DNA from: Kitasatospora sp. MAP12-44
GTDB taxonomy: Bacteria; Actinomycetota; Actinomycetes; Streptomycetales; Streptomycetaceae
Assembly (NCBI RefSeq): GCF_029892095.1
Contig: NZ_JARZAE010000004.1
Coordinates: forward strand, 7,192,001-7,256,000
Direction: 5' to 3'
Length of the DNA: 64,000 nt
Positions 38,378 through 47,162 of the stretch are shown piece by piece. Every line of letters starts with the position of its first letter. Within the stretch, counting starts at the first letter, position 1. The notes under the pieces are model-generated. The model worked only from the letters and a program-made list of their open reading frames with translations. It ran no database searches and was not told the origin of the DNA. Made by a program: the position numbers and the translations under genes.

Positions 38378-38821
38378 TCACAAGCCTCGACGTTCCGCCT
38401 GCTCCAACTGATAGACGACGTCGAGAAGATCCATCACCTGTTTGCGCCGCTCCGAGGACAACTCACCCGCGCGCATGGCCATCAGCTTCGCGTCGCCGCT
38501 ACCGACAGCCTTGTCCAGGCGCTCCTGCTCCGCCGTCAGGAGACTCAACTGCCCTTCGACTCGGTCCGCCACCTCGTCGTCGAAGAAGTAGGCCGCGGGC
38601 ACCCCGAAGAAACCCGCCAGAGCCTGCAGGTGCTTGAGGGTCGGGTTCTCCTTCTTGCCCTTGCGCAGCTGCCAGATGTAGCTCTGCGAGATCGCGACGC
38701 CAGCCTTGCCGATGGCTGCCGCGACGTGCTCGTTGCTGTACTCCTGGCCCCCACGGGGCTTGAAGGTCGCGAACAAGTGGTTCAGCTTGTCCGCCAGGCT
38801 ACGGACTACCTGCTCGGTCAC
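38378..38821 (-). CDS. XRE-family transcriptional regulator
   Basis: A 147-residue regulator with an HTH in its N-terminal ~80 residues (AISQSYIWQLRKGKKENPTL is the recognition region) followed by a cupin-less helical tail (ERRKQVMDLLDVVYQLEQAE). The arrangement resembles SinR/EspR-type regulators with FFGVPAAYFFDD after the HTH. It is transcribed away from the RiPP operon and shares the 790-base intergenic region with it. With ImmA/IrrE behind it, it is a candidate switch for its own operon and possibly for the RiPP genes. Confidence 0.87.
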   Translation of the reverse strand: MTEQVVRSLADKLNHLFATFKPRGGQEYSNEHVAAAIGKAGVAISQSYIWQLRKGKKENPTLKHLQALAGFFGVPAAYFFDDEVADRVEGQLSLLTAEQERLDKAVGSGDAKLMAMRAGELSSERRKQVMDLLDVVYQLEQAERRGL

Positions 38822-39612
38822 AGCGACCCCCTCGCGGCATCACCCTAGGCTCCACTCGTGTCAATGTACCTCAATCCCCATCCATGCACGACAGTTGAAT
38901 CCCACCCCGCCTCGTGAGTAGACTGCCCACACCGACTCCACTCAGGTACGAGATTGTCGCAAACGATCTTAAACGAGAGTGGAGAGGCTGGTCGCCGAAC
39001 CGAAGGGGGAGGGGGGCATTGCCATGCGCCGGGGGGCGATCTACGTGGCATGCGGCCAGGATGGGCGAAGGTCCGGATCGCGGAACGCCCTGCCATCGCC
39101 CATCGGGGCGCGCACCGGCCGGCGAAGCGCCTGCAAGCGGGGGACTCCACGGCAACAGCGCTTAGCCATCGGCAATTACCCCTTATCCTTCAACGCTTCT
39201 CTGGTCGAAACCAGCTCGCCGGATGAAGAGGGTAAATGATCAAGGCATCGTGTTCGACCACAGCCCACGGTGGGGCAGGATGCCTGCCATTGAATCGCAT
39301 TAAGTGGATCCCTGGATTCCGCTAGGCGATAGCAATTAGCCGGGCGCGGCGTAATGCCCTGCCGAAGCCTTCACGCCAACCAAGCGATTCGCCGTTTGAT
39401 TGAAGATCAATCACTCGAACAACTTGCGACCCGTTCGGACTCTGTGTAAGCATCGATACGAACACAGCCAGTCAGGATACGCTGAAAATCAGACAGCAAG
39501 TGGTTGGTTCAAGTTCCACTTAAAGATGTGAGGGCTGGACTTCGAGTGTCAGCCTTAGGATGGTTCAGACTCTTATTCTGTTTTGATCTTCGGGAATTCC
39601 TGGGGGGAACCG
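38822..39612. promoter_or_regulatory. Long divergent intergenic region before the RiPP operon
   Basis: I see no convincing gene in these ~790 bases. The part after ~39150 is clearly more AT-rich than its surroundings, including AGTGGTTGGTTCAAGTTCC and CTTATTCTGTTTTGATCTTC just upstream of the ABC gene. Short dyads occur: GGCAGGATGCCTGCC near 39276 and AGATTGTCGCAAACGATCTT near 38951. It separates the XRE gene (minus) from the RiPP operon (plus), so it should contain both promoters and any regulator sites. Confidence 0.5.
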
Positions 39613-40632
39613 ATGCCACCGAACGATGTGGCGCCCGCCGATCACGCGGTCGCATTCAACCGGCCAGCCGAGGCTGAGCCAGTCGTGGGCGTCGACGGGC
39701 TGCGGAAGAGCTACGGCGACAAGGAGGCCGTCCGCGGGGTCTCCCTGGAGATCCGCACCAGCGAGGTCTTCGGGCTTATCGGACCGAACGGTGCCGGCAA
39801 GACAACCACGCTGGAATGCCTGGTGGGGGTACGTCGGCCGACTGCCGGACTGATTCGGGTCCTCGGCTTCGATCCGGCAGGCCGGAGCTTGGAGTTACGG
39901 AGGCAGTTGGCAGTCCAGCCTCAGGAAGGCACCCTGTTTCCGCAGCTCAGGGTGCGGGAGACCATCGAAATGTGGGCTTCCTTCTACTCCCAGCCCATGG
40001 ACGTTGACCAGGTGCTGAGCGAGGTCGGGCTGGCCGAGCAGGCAGGGCAGAAGGTCAAAGCGCTGTCCGGCGGGCAGCGACGCAGGCTGCTGCTCGCGGT
40101 CAGCATCGTCGGTCGTCCGAAGCTGCTGGTGCTGGACGAGCCGGCTGCCGGCCTCGACCCGCAGGCGCGCGAGCTCCTGTGGAACGTGATCAGAGCACAC
40201 CGCCGAGCGGGTGGATCCACACTGCTGACCACACACGACATGAATGAAGCTGCCCAGCTCTGCGATCGCGTGGGGGTGTTGGTGGCGGGGAAAGTGGTCG
40301 CCTCGGGTACCCCGGCGGAACTCGTCCGCGACCTCGGTGGTCTCAGCACCATCTCCTTCACCACTGACGCGCCCGCATCCCTGGCCGCGGTCCGGATGCT
40401 TCCAGGGGTATCTGGCGTGCGGACGGAATCCTCGCGCGGACGAGTCCTGGTACAGGTGAGCACCAAGCAGGGCGATGCCGTGTTGAAGCATGTCGCCTCC
40501 ACTCCCACGCTGAATGCCATGGATCTGTCGGTCGCCCACGGGGGATTGGACGAGGTGTTCCGTAACCTGGTCGCCTCGGCCTCCAAGGACAGCGGAGACG
40601 ACAAGGCTGGTGGCTCGGATGAGTCCTCGTAA
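39613..40632 (+). CDS. ABC transporter ATP-binding protein of the RiPP cluster
   Basis: The 339-residue ATPase starts at ATG 39613 after TGGGGGGAA. Walker A is GPNGAGKTT (residues 57-65), the signature is ALSGGQRRRLLL and Walker B is LLVLDEPAAGLDP. The C-terminal extension is DrrA/CcmA-like. It overlaps the permease gene by 14 bases. As first gene of the RiPP operon it likely powers export of the mature peptides or self-resistance. The first ~30 residues before the ABC fold are unusually long. Confidence 0.9.
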   Translation: MPPNDVAPADHAVAFNRPAEAEPVVGVDGLRKSYGDKEAVRGVSLEIRTSEVFGLIGPNGAGKTTTLECLVGVRRPTAGLIRVLGFDPAGRSLELRRQLAVQPQEGTLFPQLRVRETIEMWASFYSQPMDVDQVLSEVGLAEQAGQKVKALSGGQRRRLLLAVSIVGRPKLLVLDEPAAGLDPQARELLWNVIRAHRRAGGSTLLTTHDMNEAAQLCDRVGVLVAGKVVASGTPAELVRDLGGLSTISFTTDAPASLAAVRMLPGVSGVRTESSRGRVLVQVSTKQGDAVLKHVASTPTLNAMDLSVAHGGLDEVFRNLVASASKDSGDDKAGGSDESS

Positions 40633-41659
40633 CTCAACTTTCTCGCACTTGGTGAGGACAAATTCCAGGGAGCTTTTCCGCGATGGGAAGACGGCGTTCT
40701 TCGTCCTGATTTTCCCCTTGTTCTTTATGGCGATGTTTCTCGGAATGGGCCTGCTCACCAGCGGCGGTTCGTATCACGTCGCGGTGGCACCAGGGCCCGG
40801 TCAGCACCAGCTGGTCGACCAACTCAATCACGTCAGCGGCCTCACGGTGAAGGAGCTCGATCAGGCGCTGCCGGATCAGCCCCGTACGCTCGGTGGCTAC
40901 GACGCGATCGTTCAGACTGAGCAGGGCCGGCCCGTGGTCACGGTCGATGCGGGGAAGTTCGGGGTGGTCCGCGGAATGCGTGACGCGCTGGACAACGGCC
41001 AAGGCCCGTCCGCTCGTTCGGTCTTCCGCACTCCTGATGGTGGGGTGCCGTTCGATCCGGTGAAGGCATCTCTGCCCACTGCTCTATTCATCGCACTGAT
41101 GTCGGCCGCTTTCTTCGGCACCGCCACGCCATTGATCGGCCTGCGCCAGCGTGGAACGCTGCGGATGCTCGGAACCACTCCGCTGAAGCGCCGGACCTTC
41201 ATCCTGGCCCAGGCCCCGGTGCGCCTCGGACTGGTCATGGCACAGGTGGTGGTGGTCGGGACGATCGCGGCCGTCTGCGGCTTCCTCTCTATGGGAGACG
41301 CGCTTCCCGTGCTGGTCAGCGGACTGCTGGGTGCGCTGATGCTGTTCGGCTTCGGCTATCTGGTTGCCGCCAGGATGCGCAACGCCGAGGTGGCCAACGG
41401 CCTGCTGGCCGTGCTGATGCCGGTGGCCATGCTCTTCAGTGGGCTGTTCCTACCGATGAACCTGATGCCGGGCCCGCTTCGCGCGGTGTCCCAGGCACTT
41501 CCGACGACCTATCTGGTGGACGCGCTGAGCCACGCCTTCACGGGGGCACCCTCCCAACACGGCCTCGCTGTGGACTGGCTGGTGCTGGCAGGCTCGGCCG
41601 TTCTCCTCGCACTACTCGCTGCTCGACTCTTCAGCTGGGATCAGGGAGAAGAAAAATGA
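40619..41659 (+). CDS. ABC-2 permease of the RiPP cluster
   Basis: The 346-residue permease begins at ATG 40619. One helix near residue 25 (FFVLIFPLFFMAMFLGMGLL) is followed by a large extracytoplasmic domain of ~130 residues and then five to six helices with the ABC-2 signature near LFSGLFLPMNLMPGPLRAVS. This is the NatB/YhgE-like layout used by peptide exporters. It overlaps the ATPase gene upstream and the YcaO gene downstream (ATGA), so exporter and maturation enzymes are made together. Confidence 0.88.
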   Translation: MSPRNSTFSHLVRTNSRELFRDGKTAFFVLIFPLFFMAMFLGMGLLTSGGSYHVAVAPGPGQHQLVDQLNHVSGLTVKELDQALPDQPRTLGGYDAIVQTEQGRPVVTVDAGKFGVVRGMRDALDNGQGPSARSVFRTPDGGVPFDPVKASLPTALFIALMSAAFFGTATPLIGLRQRGTLRMLGTTPLKRRTFILAQAPVRLGLVMAQVVVVGTIAAVCGFLSMGDALPVLVSGLLGALMLFGFGYLVAARMRNAEVANGLLAVLMPVAMLFSGLFLPMNLMPGPLRAVSQALPTTYLVDALSHAFTGAPSQHGLAVDWLVLAGSAVLLALLAARLFSWDQGEEK

Positions 41660-42990
41660 CCGCTTTATCGTCTCCGGACTTACTCGGTGGGCTGCGAAAC
41701 GTTGATGAACTGGTCAGCCCCTACGGGCTGGTGAACCGGGTCCAACGCCTGCCGAACCATCCGGGCGAACCGCAGTTCCCCATCTACAGCGCCTCCCTGG
41801 GGGACATCGCCCGCGTCGTCCCCAACGTCGCCGCGGCGGTCGGAAGCCGTGGTGCGCGGGGGCAGATGGACGGGGCTGGCGGTGGTCTCGATCCTGAGCG
41901 GGCGGCGCGGCTGTGCGTCGCCGAGGCCCTGGAGCGGTACTCCACCTGTGCGGCTCCTGAAGACCAGCTGACCTGGGCGACCGCGCGTGAACTCGGCGAC
42001 GAGGCAATGCCATTGCAGTCGCTTCCGCGCTGTTCACCGGCTGAGCTCGCCCATCCCCGAGCCATGGCCGTGGATATCGACGAGGACGCGCCCATGCGCT
42101 GGGCGCGCGGCTGGTCGCTGACGGAGCATCGCCCGCTGTGGGTCCCGGCAGTTCAGGTGTGGATGCACCTTTCGGCCCAATCCCGCGGAGAGCGGCACTG
42201 GAACCCGATCTCCACCGGTTGCGCCACCCACACGGATCTGGCGCAGGCACTGGTCAACGCCATCTGCGAGGTGGTGGAGCGCGACGCGATCTCTCTGACG
42301 TGGTACCAGAAGCTCGCGCTGCCACGAATCGAGTTCGACGAGGTACCTGACTCGTTGGCGCCCTACCTGGAACGCTCGCGGCGCAGTCAGGTGGAGACGG
42401 TGTTCTTCGACGCCACCACCGACCTGGGTCTTCCGGTCGTCTACTCAATCGACCTCAGTCCGGACAACCAGGTGCTGGGGCAGCTGGTGATGTGCAACGC
42501 TGGACTTGATCCCGCAGACTCCATCGCCAAGCTCATCCGCGAGTCGGCCTCGTCGAGGATCGCAATGCAGGTGCCACGCGATGTGCCGGAGTCCTTCGAT
42601 GACTATGTGAACGTCTACCACGGTGCGGCCTATATGGGACGCCCCGAGCGGCTCGGTGACTTCAACTTCCTGCTGCAGGGCGAGCACCGACGCAAGTTCA
42701 GTGACCTGCCCAACTTGGCGAGTGGTGAGCCCGCCAGGGATCTGCAGGTGCTGCTGCAGTGGCTACACATGGCCGGCTGCCAGGTGGTGGCGGTGGAATG
42801 CACCACCGACGAGGCGCGGGACGTCGGTTTCCGGGTGGTCCGGGTACTGATCCCGCAACTGATGCCGCTCTCGTTCACTTACCGGGCCCGCTACTTGGCC
42901 CACCCCCGCCTGTACCGGGCACCGGCCCGGATGGGCTACCCAGTGCTGTCGCCCGAAGAGATCAACCCGCTGCCACAGCCGTTCGCGTAG
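41656..42990 (+). CDS. YcaO cyclodehydratase
   Basis: YcaO enzymes use ATP to cyclise Cys, Ser and Thr of a precursor into azolines. The 444-residue protein has ATP/Mg-binding segments EALERY (residues 90-95) and EVVERDAISLTWYQ (from residue 205), and GLDPERAARLCVAEALER fits the conserved first helix. The C-terminus ends NPLPQPFA, a Pro-rich tail like the PxPxP end needed by azoline-forming YcaOs. It is the stand-alone D-protein type, so it needs a partner that holds the leader; the zinc-ribbon and E1-like proteins encoded next are candidates. Confidence 0.93.
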   Translation: MTALSSPDLLGGLRNVDELVSPYGLVNRVQRLPNHPGEPQFPIYSASLGDIARVVPNVAAAVGSRGARGQMDGAGGGLDPERAARLCVAEALERYSTCAAPEDQLTWATARELGDEAMPLQSLPRCSPAELAHPRAMAVDIDEDAPMRWARGWSLTEHRPLWVPAVQVWMHLSAQSRGERHWNPISTGCATHTDLAQALVNAICEVVERDAISLTWYQKLALPRIEFDEVPDSLAPYLERSRRSQVETVFFDATTDLGLPVVYSIDLSPDNQVLGQLVMCNAGLDPADSIAKLIRESASSRIAMQVPRDVPESFDDYVNVYHGAAYMGRPERLGDFNFLLQGEHRRKFSDLPNLASGEPARDLQVLLQWLHMAGCQVVAVECTTDEARDVGFRVVRVLIPQLMPLSFTYRARYLAHPRLYRAPARMGYPVLSPEEINPLPQPFA

Positions 42991-43301
42991 AAGCACGTTC
43001 AACGTCGAAGCCGACCCCCGCTGGCTGGTGTCTACCCCCAGACCAAACAGCTGCTCGGCTCCGAATGCCAGGGCATTGCCTCAGGTACGCCGTCTTCGAA
43101 CGAGCGACATCCCGCTCGGCACCCGAGCTTCCCCGGCCCTTGGCAACCCACCCAGTAAGCACACAACGGCCGACCGGCAGCGCCGTACGCCGGCGCCTCA
43201 ACCGGTCATGCCTGGTTGCGGTCGCTGCCCGCGGCGACCAGCCCTGCCTACCGCTCTTCCAGCCGACCGATCGACGAGACGGTCCAGGAGATGAGGAACC
43301 A
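42991..43301 (+). other. 311-base gap inside the RiPP operon, no gene seen
   Basis: No frame here has a good start, RBS and domain. The YcaO frame would continue open for ~55 codons past its TAG (GVYPQTKQLLGSECQG), but nothing recognisable is encoded. It may hold an internal promoter or a deleted gene. It is notable because other junctions in the operon are overlaps or very short. Confidence 0.4.
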
Positions 43302-43958
43302 ATGGAACCGGTGCATCTGATCGCCGTGGGCGACTTCGGCGCCGCCGTGGCGGAGCGCCTGATGCAGGCCCGTGGACACATGGCACTGAGCGTCGAGGGC
43401 GAGGGCCCGTGGCCCGCCTCCGCTTCGGCCGCCTGGCCGCGGGCCAGATTGAGGGTCCTCCTTGCCTGGCGAGAGACCCCGAAGCTAGCCGAGACTATCG
43501 ACGTACGCTCCGCCGACTGGGGCACGCCCTGGTTGCCAGTGGTACTGGAGCATCCCCGGCTGCGGGTCGGTCCAGTCGTAGTACCCGGAAGCGGCCCCTG
43601 CTACCGCTGCTTCCGCGAGCGTCGCGCCCAGCACGAGCAGGACAGCGCCATCACCGACGCCCTGCACGCCCACTACGACGCGACTCCGGCCTCCGGCCCC
43701 GCCGGCTTCCTGCCCCACCACGTGGGCATGGCGGCTGCACTCGTCGAAGCGGAGCTGCAGCGTTTCGACAACGGGAGTCTCGCCGACAGCGCGGGCACCG
43801 TGCGCCACTACCACCTGCTGGAGCACCAGGCCTCGGCCGCCAAGATGGTGGCGGTGCATGGGTGCGACCGCTGCCGCGACACGAAGCCGGTATCGACCTG
43901 GAGTCAGCTCGCCGATGACCTGACGGGTCTGCTTCCGGTCCTGGAAGAAGGAAAATGA
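43302..43958 (+). CDS. Zinc-ribbon TOMM leader-binding (ocin-ThiF-like) partner protein
   Basis: The 218-residue protein resembles the partner (F or truncated ThiF/C) proteins of thiopeptide and TOMM clusters. Four cysteines form a zinc tetrad: Cys 100 and 103 in GPCYRCFRERR, Cys 188 and 191 in HGCDRCRDTK. The N-terminus (VHLIAVGDFGAAVAERLM) looks like a Rossmann start. Start ATG 43302 has AGGAG and GAGG upstream; the longer frame to 42759 is a shadow over YcaO. It overlaps the next gene by 4 bases. Role: probably presents the precursor to YcaO. Confidence 0.78.
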   Translation: MEPVHLIAVGDFGAAVAERLMQARGHMALSVEGEGPWPASASAAWPRARLRVLLAWRETPKLAETIDVRSADWGTPWLPVVLEHPRLRVGPVVVPGSGPCYRCFRERRAQHEQDSAITDALHAHYDATPASGPAGFLPHHVGMAAALVEAELQRFDNGSLADSAGTVRHYHLLEHQASAAKMVAVHGCDRCRDTKPVSTWSQLADDLTGLLPVLEEGK

Positions 43959-45655
43959 TGGCTGGTCAACTTGTCTCGGCGGAGGACATGCGCCGAGCTG
44001 TCGCGGATGATCCGCAGTTCCGCTGCCCACGGCGGCCTGCCCTGGTCCGGGGACTGGTACGGCTCCACCTACCCGACGGGATCCTGGTCGAAGGTGCCCC
44101 GAGCCGACAGATTCTGCGCGGCGCCGCCACCCGCGATCTTGTCCCCGCCATCCTGCCGCTGCTCGACGGAACGCTGGACGCCGAGGGCATCGCCGACCGC
44201 ACTGGTCTGCCCAGGCCGCACGTGGAGCGGGTCATCGCGCTGCTCTACACGTGCGGGCTGCTGGAAGAAGGCGAGGGGGATTCCGAAGCCGCTCCGAACA
44301 CCCCCGAGGCCGCCTTCTGGTCGCGCAGTCTGGACTCCACCCGAGTCAATAGCAGGGCCTCGGAAGTCCTGGCGCGGCTGGCTTCCGCCCAGATCGGTGT
44401 CGCCGGGGACGGCAGGCTCGCGAAGCTGATTCTCAACGAGCTGGGCTCCGCAGGGATGACCGCCATCGGGCCGGTCACCGGCGTGGCCCCGCCCTCGGTC
44501 CAGCAACACGACCTCGTGGTGGCCGCCATCGAGGAGGACGCCCCTGCGCCGGCCGAACTGGCCGAGGATTGCGCCCGTGCCGGTGTGCCGTTCCTGCCGG
44601 TCCGCCTCAGCGGCGGAACGGTGGAGCTGGGCCCCTACATCGACCCCGAGTTCACCCCGAGCTTCACCGACGCGGAGCGTCAACGCCTGGCCGCCCCGGT
44701 GCCTGACGACACCACGGGCTTGTCCGCCCAGCTTCGGATGCAGCTCGCCGCGGTCCTGGTTGCCGCACAGACCGCTGCCCTGATCGCCCGAGTCGGCTCC
44801 GCGCCCGTGCTGCGTGGCCTGATGCGGGTGGACCTCGGCACCTGGGAGCAGAGCCTCCACGTCGTGGCGTCGATCCCCGACCAACCAGGCCCGCGGGTCA
44901 CCACCACCGCCGCAGGGGTACCCCTGGCGGTCGCCTTTGAGAGCTCGGTGGCCTTCACCCCGCGACGGCTGCTCAACCCCCGGGCGCACCAAGTTCACTA
45001 CAAGCCGGGCAACTTGGCCCTCCAGCACGAGTCCAAGCGTTGGCCCAGCGCAAGGGAGTTGGAGCTGGCGGACTTCACCGCCACCGTCCCGGCTCCCCTG
45101 GCCGCTCCTGGGTCGCTTGGTGGCGAACCTGGGGCCGGGTCCGTTCCGCTGGGGCAGCTCGCAGCTCTGCTGCAGCGCGGCGCCGGCCTTCGCCCCGGAG
45201 GCGACTCGGAGCGCAAGGTCCAGCGGTGGGCTCCGACGGGCGGAAACCTGGGCTCGGTGCAGCTTCATGTGGTCGCCCGGCGAGTGACGGGTTTGCAGCC
45301 TGGCCTGTGGGGCTATGTCAGCGGCGGGCACCGGCTGGCCAGGCTCGGCGACGGCCTCGACATCGGCTACCCGTCCACGTCTGCCGCTGTCTCACCTGCG
45401 GTGATCGTCCTCACGGCGGCGCTGTCGCGGGTTGCCTCGAAGTACTACGGCTTCGGCTGGCGCGTGATTCATCTGGACGCGGGTGCCGCCATGGCCCAAC
45501 TGGTTTACACCGCACAGGCTTTCGGGCTCTCGGCGAGGCCACTTGACCGGTGGGACGACAGTCAGCTGGCGGAGCTGCTCGATCTCGATCTGGACAGCGA
45601 GCCCGTCACCGGGGTGCTGCTGGTCGGTGCCGACCTCAACCAAGGGGAGGAGTAG
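43955..45655 (+). CDS. E1-like/SagB-type azoline dehydrogenase fusion
   Basis: The 566-residue protein combines two parts. The first ~300 residues look like a PqqD/RRE-type leader-binding segment (ILVEGAPSRQILRGAATRDL, residues ~42-61) and an ocin-ThiF/E1-like domain (IGVAGDGRLAKLILNELGSA). From ~390 on it is a SagB-type FMN nitroreductase: WAPTGGNLGSVQLHVVAR binds flavin, and Lys 496-Tyr 497 in SKYYGFGWR matches the Lys-Tyr pair needed in McbC-type dehydrogenases. It oxidises azolines to azoles. It starts at ATG 43955 within the previous stop. The next gene is 2 bases away. Confidence 0.88.
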   Translation: MMAGQLVSAEDMRRAVADDPQFRCPRRPALVRGLVRLHLPDGILVEGAPSRQILRGAATRDLVPAILPLLDGTLDAEGIADRTGLPRPHVERVIALLYTCGLLEEGEGDSEAAPNTPEAAFWSRSLDSTRVNSRASEVLARLASAQIGVAGDGRLAKLILNELGSAGMTAIGPVTGVAPPSVQQHDLVVAAIEEDAPAPAELAEDCARAGVPFLPVRLSGGTVELGPYIDPEFTPSFTDAERQRLAAPVPDDTTGLSAQLRMQLAAVLVAAQTAALIARVGSAPVLRGLMRVDLGTWEQSLHVVASIPDQPGPRVTTTAAGVPLAVAFESSVAFTPRRLLNPRAHQVHYKPGNLALQHESKRWPSARELELADFTATVPAPLAAPGSLGGEPGAGSVPLGQLAALLQRGAGLRPGGDSERKVQRWAPTGGNLGSVQLHVVARRVTGLQPGLWGYVSGGHRLARLGDGLDIGYPSTSAAVSPAVIVLTAALSRVASKYYGFGWRVIHLDAGAAMAQLVYTAQAFGLSARPLDRWDDSQLAELLDLDLDSEPVTGVLLVGADLNQGEE

Positions 45656-45657
45656 CC

Positions 45658-46443
45658 ATGCATGCTGCCACTCGAAACACGGTCGATCCGGCCCTGGTGG
45701 ACGACGCCCTGCGGTTTCCCGATCACGCTCAGGCCCTGGGACTGCTGAGGACACACAGCCGGCTGGATGCAGAAGCGGTCCAGGCAAGCTCCCGTACTCC
45801 CAGTCCCGGGCTCTACCAGGCGCTCGACGCCGGCCTGGACTCGCCAGAGCGGGTGCAGATCGCGGCGGCGCCCTCGCCGCGTACGCCGCTGGAGCAGTTG
45901 CAGCGCGGCCGGCTGTCCGAGCGTTTCTACGCGGACCGTCCCGTGGCTGCCGACGTGGTCGCTGCCTTGGTCGCCGCCGCAGGCGGATTCGACGAGGCTG
46001 CTTGGCCCGACCGTGAGGCCGGGGCCGGCTTGCAGTTCCTGGTCGCCGCCCGAGCGGTAACCGGTCTGCGCCCTGCGATCCACCTGGCTGATCCGCGTTC
46101 GGGCCGTTTCACCGCGGTCGGGGAACTGCCGGGCGGTGCCGCCGCAGCCGATCTCGTCCTGCAGCTCGAGTTCGCCCAGGCGCCGGCGATCCTCATGGTC
46201 TGCGGCCCGCTCGCGGCCTCGTTGGACCGGCACGGTGAGCACGGCCACCGACTGCTGCTCAGCCGAGCGGGGGCTGCGGCCTACGCCGGCTGGCTGACCG
46301 CTCTGGACCACGGTCTCGCAGGCAGCATCTTCGCCGGATTCCTCGCCGCGGCACTGCGCCCGCTGGTCCCCGTCGACGGCTACCACACCAGCCAGTTGCT
46401 GGCATTGGCCGTCGGCCATCCGCTGGACAGCACCGGGGACTGA
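45658..46443 (+). CDS. Second nitroreductase-like protein of the RiPP cluster
   Basis: The 261-residue product follows the SagB-type gene by 2 bases with GGGGAGGAG as RBS (ATG 45658). Segments FLVAARAVTGLRPAIHLADP and LLLSRAGAAAYAGWLTALDH resemble the nitroreductase/SagB fold. The Lys-Tyr catalytic pair is missing and the C-terminus is short, so it may be a structural or regulatory partner of the dehydrogenase rather than a second enzyme. Thiopeptide clusters often encode such a paired, degenerate dehydrogenase. Confidence 0.7.
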   Translation: MHAATRNTVDPALVDDALRFPDHAQALGLLRTHSRLDAEAVQASSRTPSPGLYQALDAGLDSPERVQIAAAPSPRTPLEQLQRGRLSERFYADRPVAADVVAALVAAAGGFDEAAWPDREAGAGLQFLVAARAVTGLRPAIHLADPRSGRFTAVGELPGGAAAADLVLQLEFAQAPAILMVCGPLAASLDRHGEHGHRLLLSRAGAAAYAGWLTALDHGLAGSIFAGFLAAALRPLVPVDGYHTSQLLALAVGHPLDSTGD

Positions 46444-46530
46444 CCTGGCTGTCCACCCTCGACTTCCCCGCTCCAGCCGGGGCGGGGACACACGGGACGA
46501 CATCCGTCCCGCAACCGTAAGGAGAACCAC

Positions 46531-46701
46531 ATGGACACCATCGACGTCCTCGACCTCTTCGCCGAGGACCTGGCCCTCCCCGTGGACGCCCTCCCGAGCG
46601 AGGTCGCCCTCAGCTCCTTCTCCAGCGTCAGCTCGCTGGACTGCCTCACCTGCCCCGTCTCGACCGCGTCGTCCAACGGCACGGTCAGCTCGGCCGGCTG
46701 A
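46531..46701 (+). CDS. RiPP precursor peptide 1
   Basis: A 56-residue peptide with AAGGAG upstream of ATG 46531. The acidic leader starts MDTIDVLDLFAED, the motif likely bound by the leader-recognition domains. The C-terminal core region, after about EVALSS, contains CLTCPVSTASSNG and ends VSSAG: two Cys, one Pro and many Ser/Thr. It is the most divergent of the four precursors and lacks the LLGT boundary motif of the others (LSSF instead). Azole formation at Cys and dehydration at Ser/Thr are predicted from the enzymes, not shown. Confidence 0.88.
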   Translation: MDTIDVLDLFAEDLALPVDALPSEVALSSFSSVSSLDCLTCPVSTASSNGTVSSAG

Positions 46702-46739
46702 TCCAGCCGACGGCCCAACGCAACCGTAAGGAGAACCGC

Positions 46740-46919
46740 ATGGACACCATCGACGTCCTGGACCTCTTCGCCGAGGAAGGCGAGGTCCTGACCCTCACCG
46801 CCGAGCCGCTGGCGAGCGAATCCCTGCTCGGCACCTGGGGATCCTTCGGGAGCCTCACCAGCGCCTCCTGCCCGGCGTCCACCGCCGGGAGCAGCAGCAG
46901 CGCATCCAGCGCTGGCTAA
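46740..46919 (+). CDS. RiPP precursor peptide 2
   Basis: A 59-residue peptide. Its 5' end and RBS (CAACCGTAAGGAGAACC then ATG) duplicate those of precursor 1, and the leader again starts MDTIDVLDLFAEE. The boundary region reads SLLGTW. The core is SASCPASTAGSSSS, with a single Cys followed by Pro, and ends ASSAG. Relative to precursor 1 the alignment through the last 32 residues needs no gap, so these are recent tandem duplicates with diversified cores. Confidence 0.88.
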   Translation: MDTIDVLDLFAEEGEVLTLTAEPLASESLLGTWGSFGSLTSASCPASTAGSSSSASSAG

Positions 46920-46947
46920 GCGCATCACAGAAGAGAGGGGAATCACC

Positions 46948-47121
46948 ATGCACCAGGAAAGCATCGATCTGTTCGCCGAGGACCTCACCACGGGACTCGC
47001 GGTGGAGCAGCTGGACGACTCCACGCTGCTCGGCACCTGGACCTCCAGCACCACTGTGGGTTCCGCGTCCTGCCCGGCCTCTACGGCCTCCTCGTCGTCG
47101 TCGGCCTCCAGCATCGGCTGA
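46948..47121 (+). CDS. RiPP precursor peptide 3
   Basis: A 57-residue peptide from ATG 46948 (GAGAGGGGA upstream). The leader contains SIDLFAEDLTTGLAVEQLDD. The boundary motif is LLGTW and the core SASCPASTASSSSSA ends SSIG. One Cys and fifteen or so Ser/Thr make it suited to dehydration more than thiazole formation. It aligns without gaps to precursor 2 over the last 32 residues. Confidence 0.88.
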   Translation: MHQESIDLFAEDLTTGLAVEQLDDSTLLGTWTSSTTVGSASCPASTASSSSSASSIG

Positions 47122-47162
47122 CGACCGTCTCATCCGAGTCACTGAACGAAAGGAGAAAGATC

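Noticed and set aside
38979..39239. 86-residue open frame starting MERLVAEPKGEGG in the gap before the RiPP operon
   Set aside because: No RBS, no domain, and an overlapping set of equally open frames; treated as non-coding.
42759..43301. N-terminal extension of the zinc-ribbon partner protein
   Set aside because: The extension overlaps YcaO out of frame and is Arg/Gly-rich shadow sequence; ATG 43302 has a good RBS.
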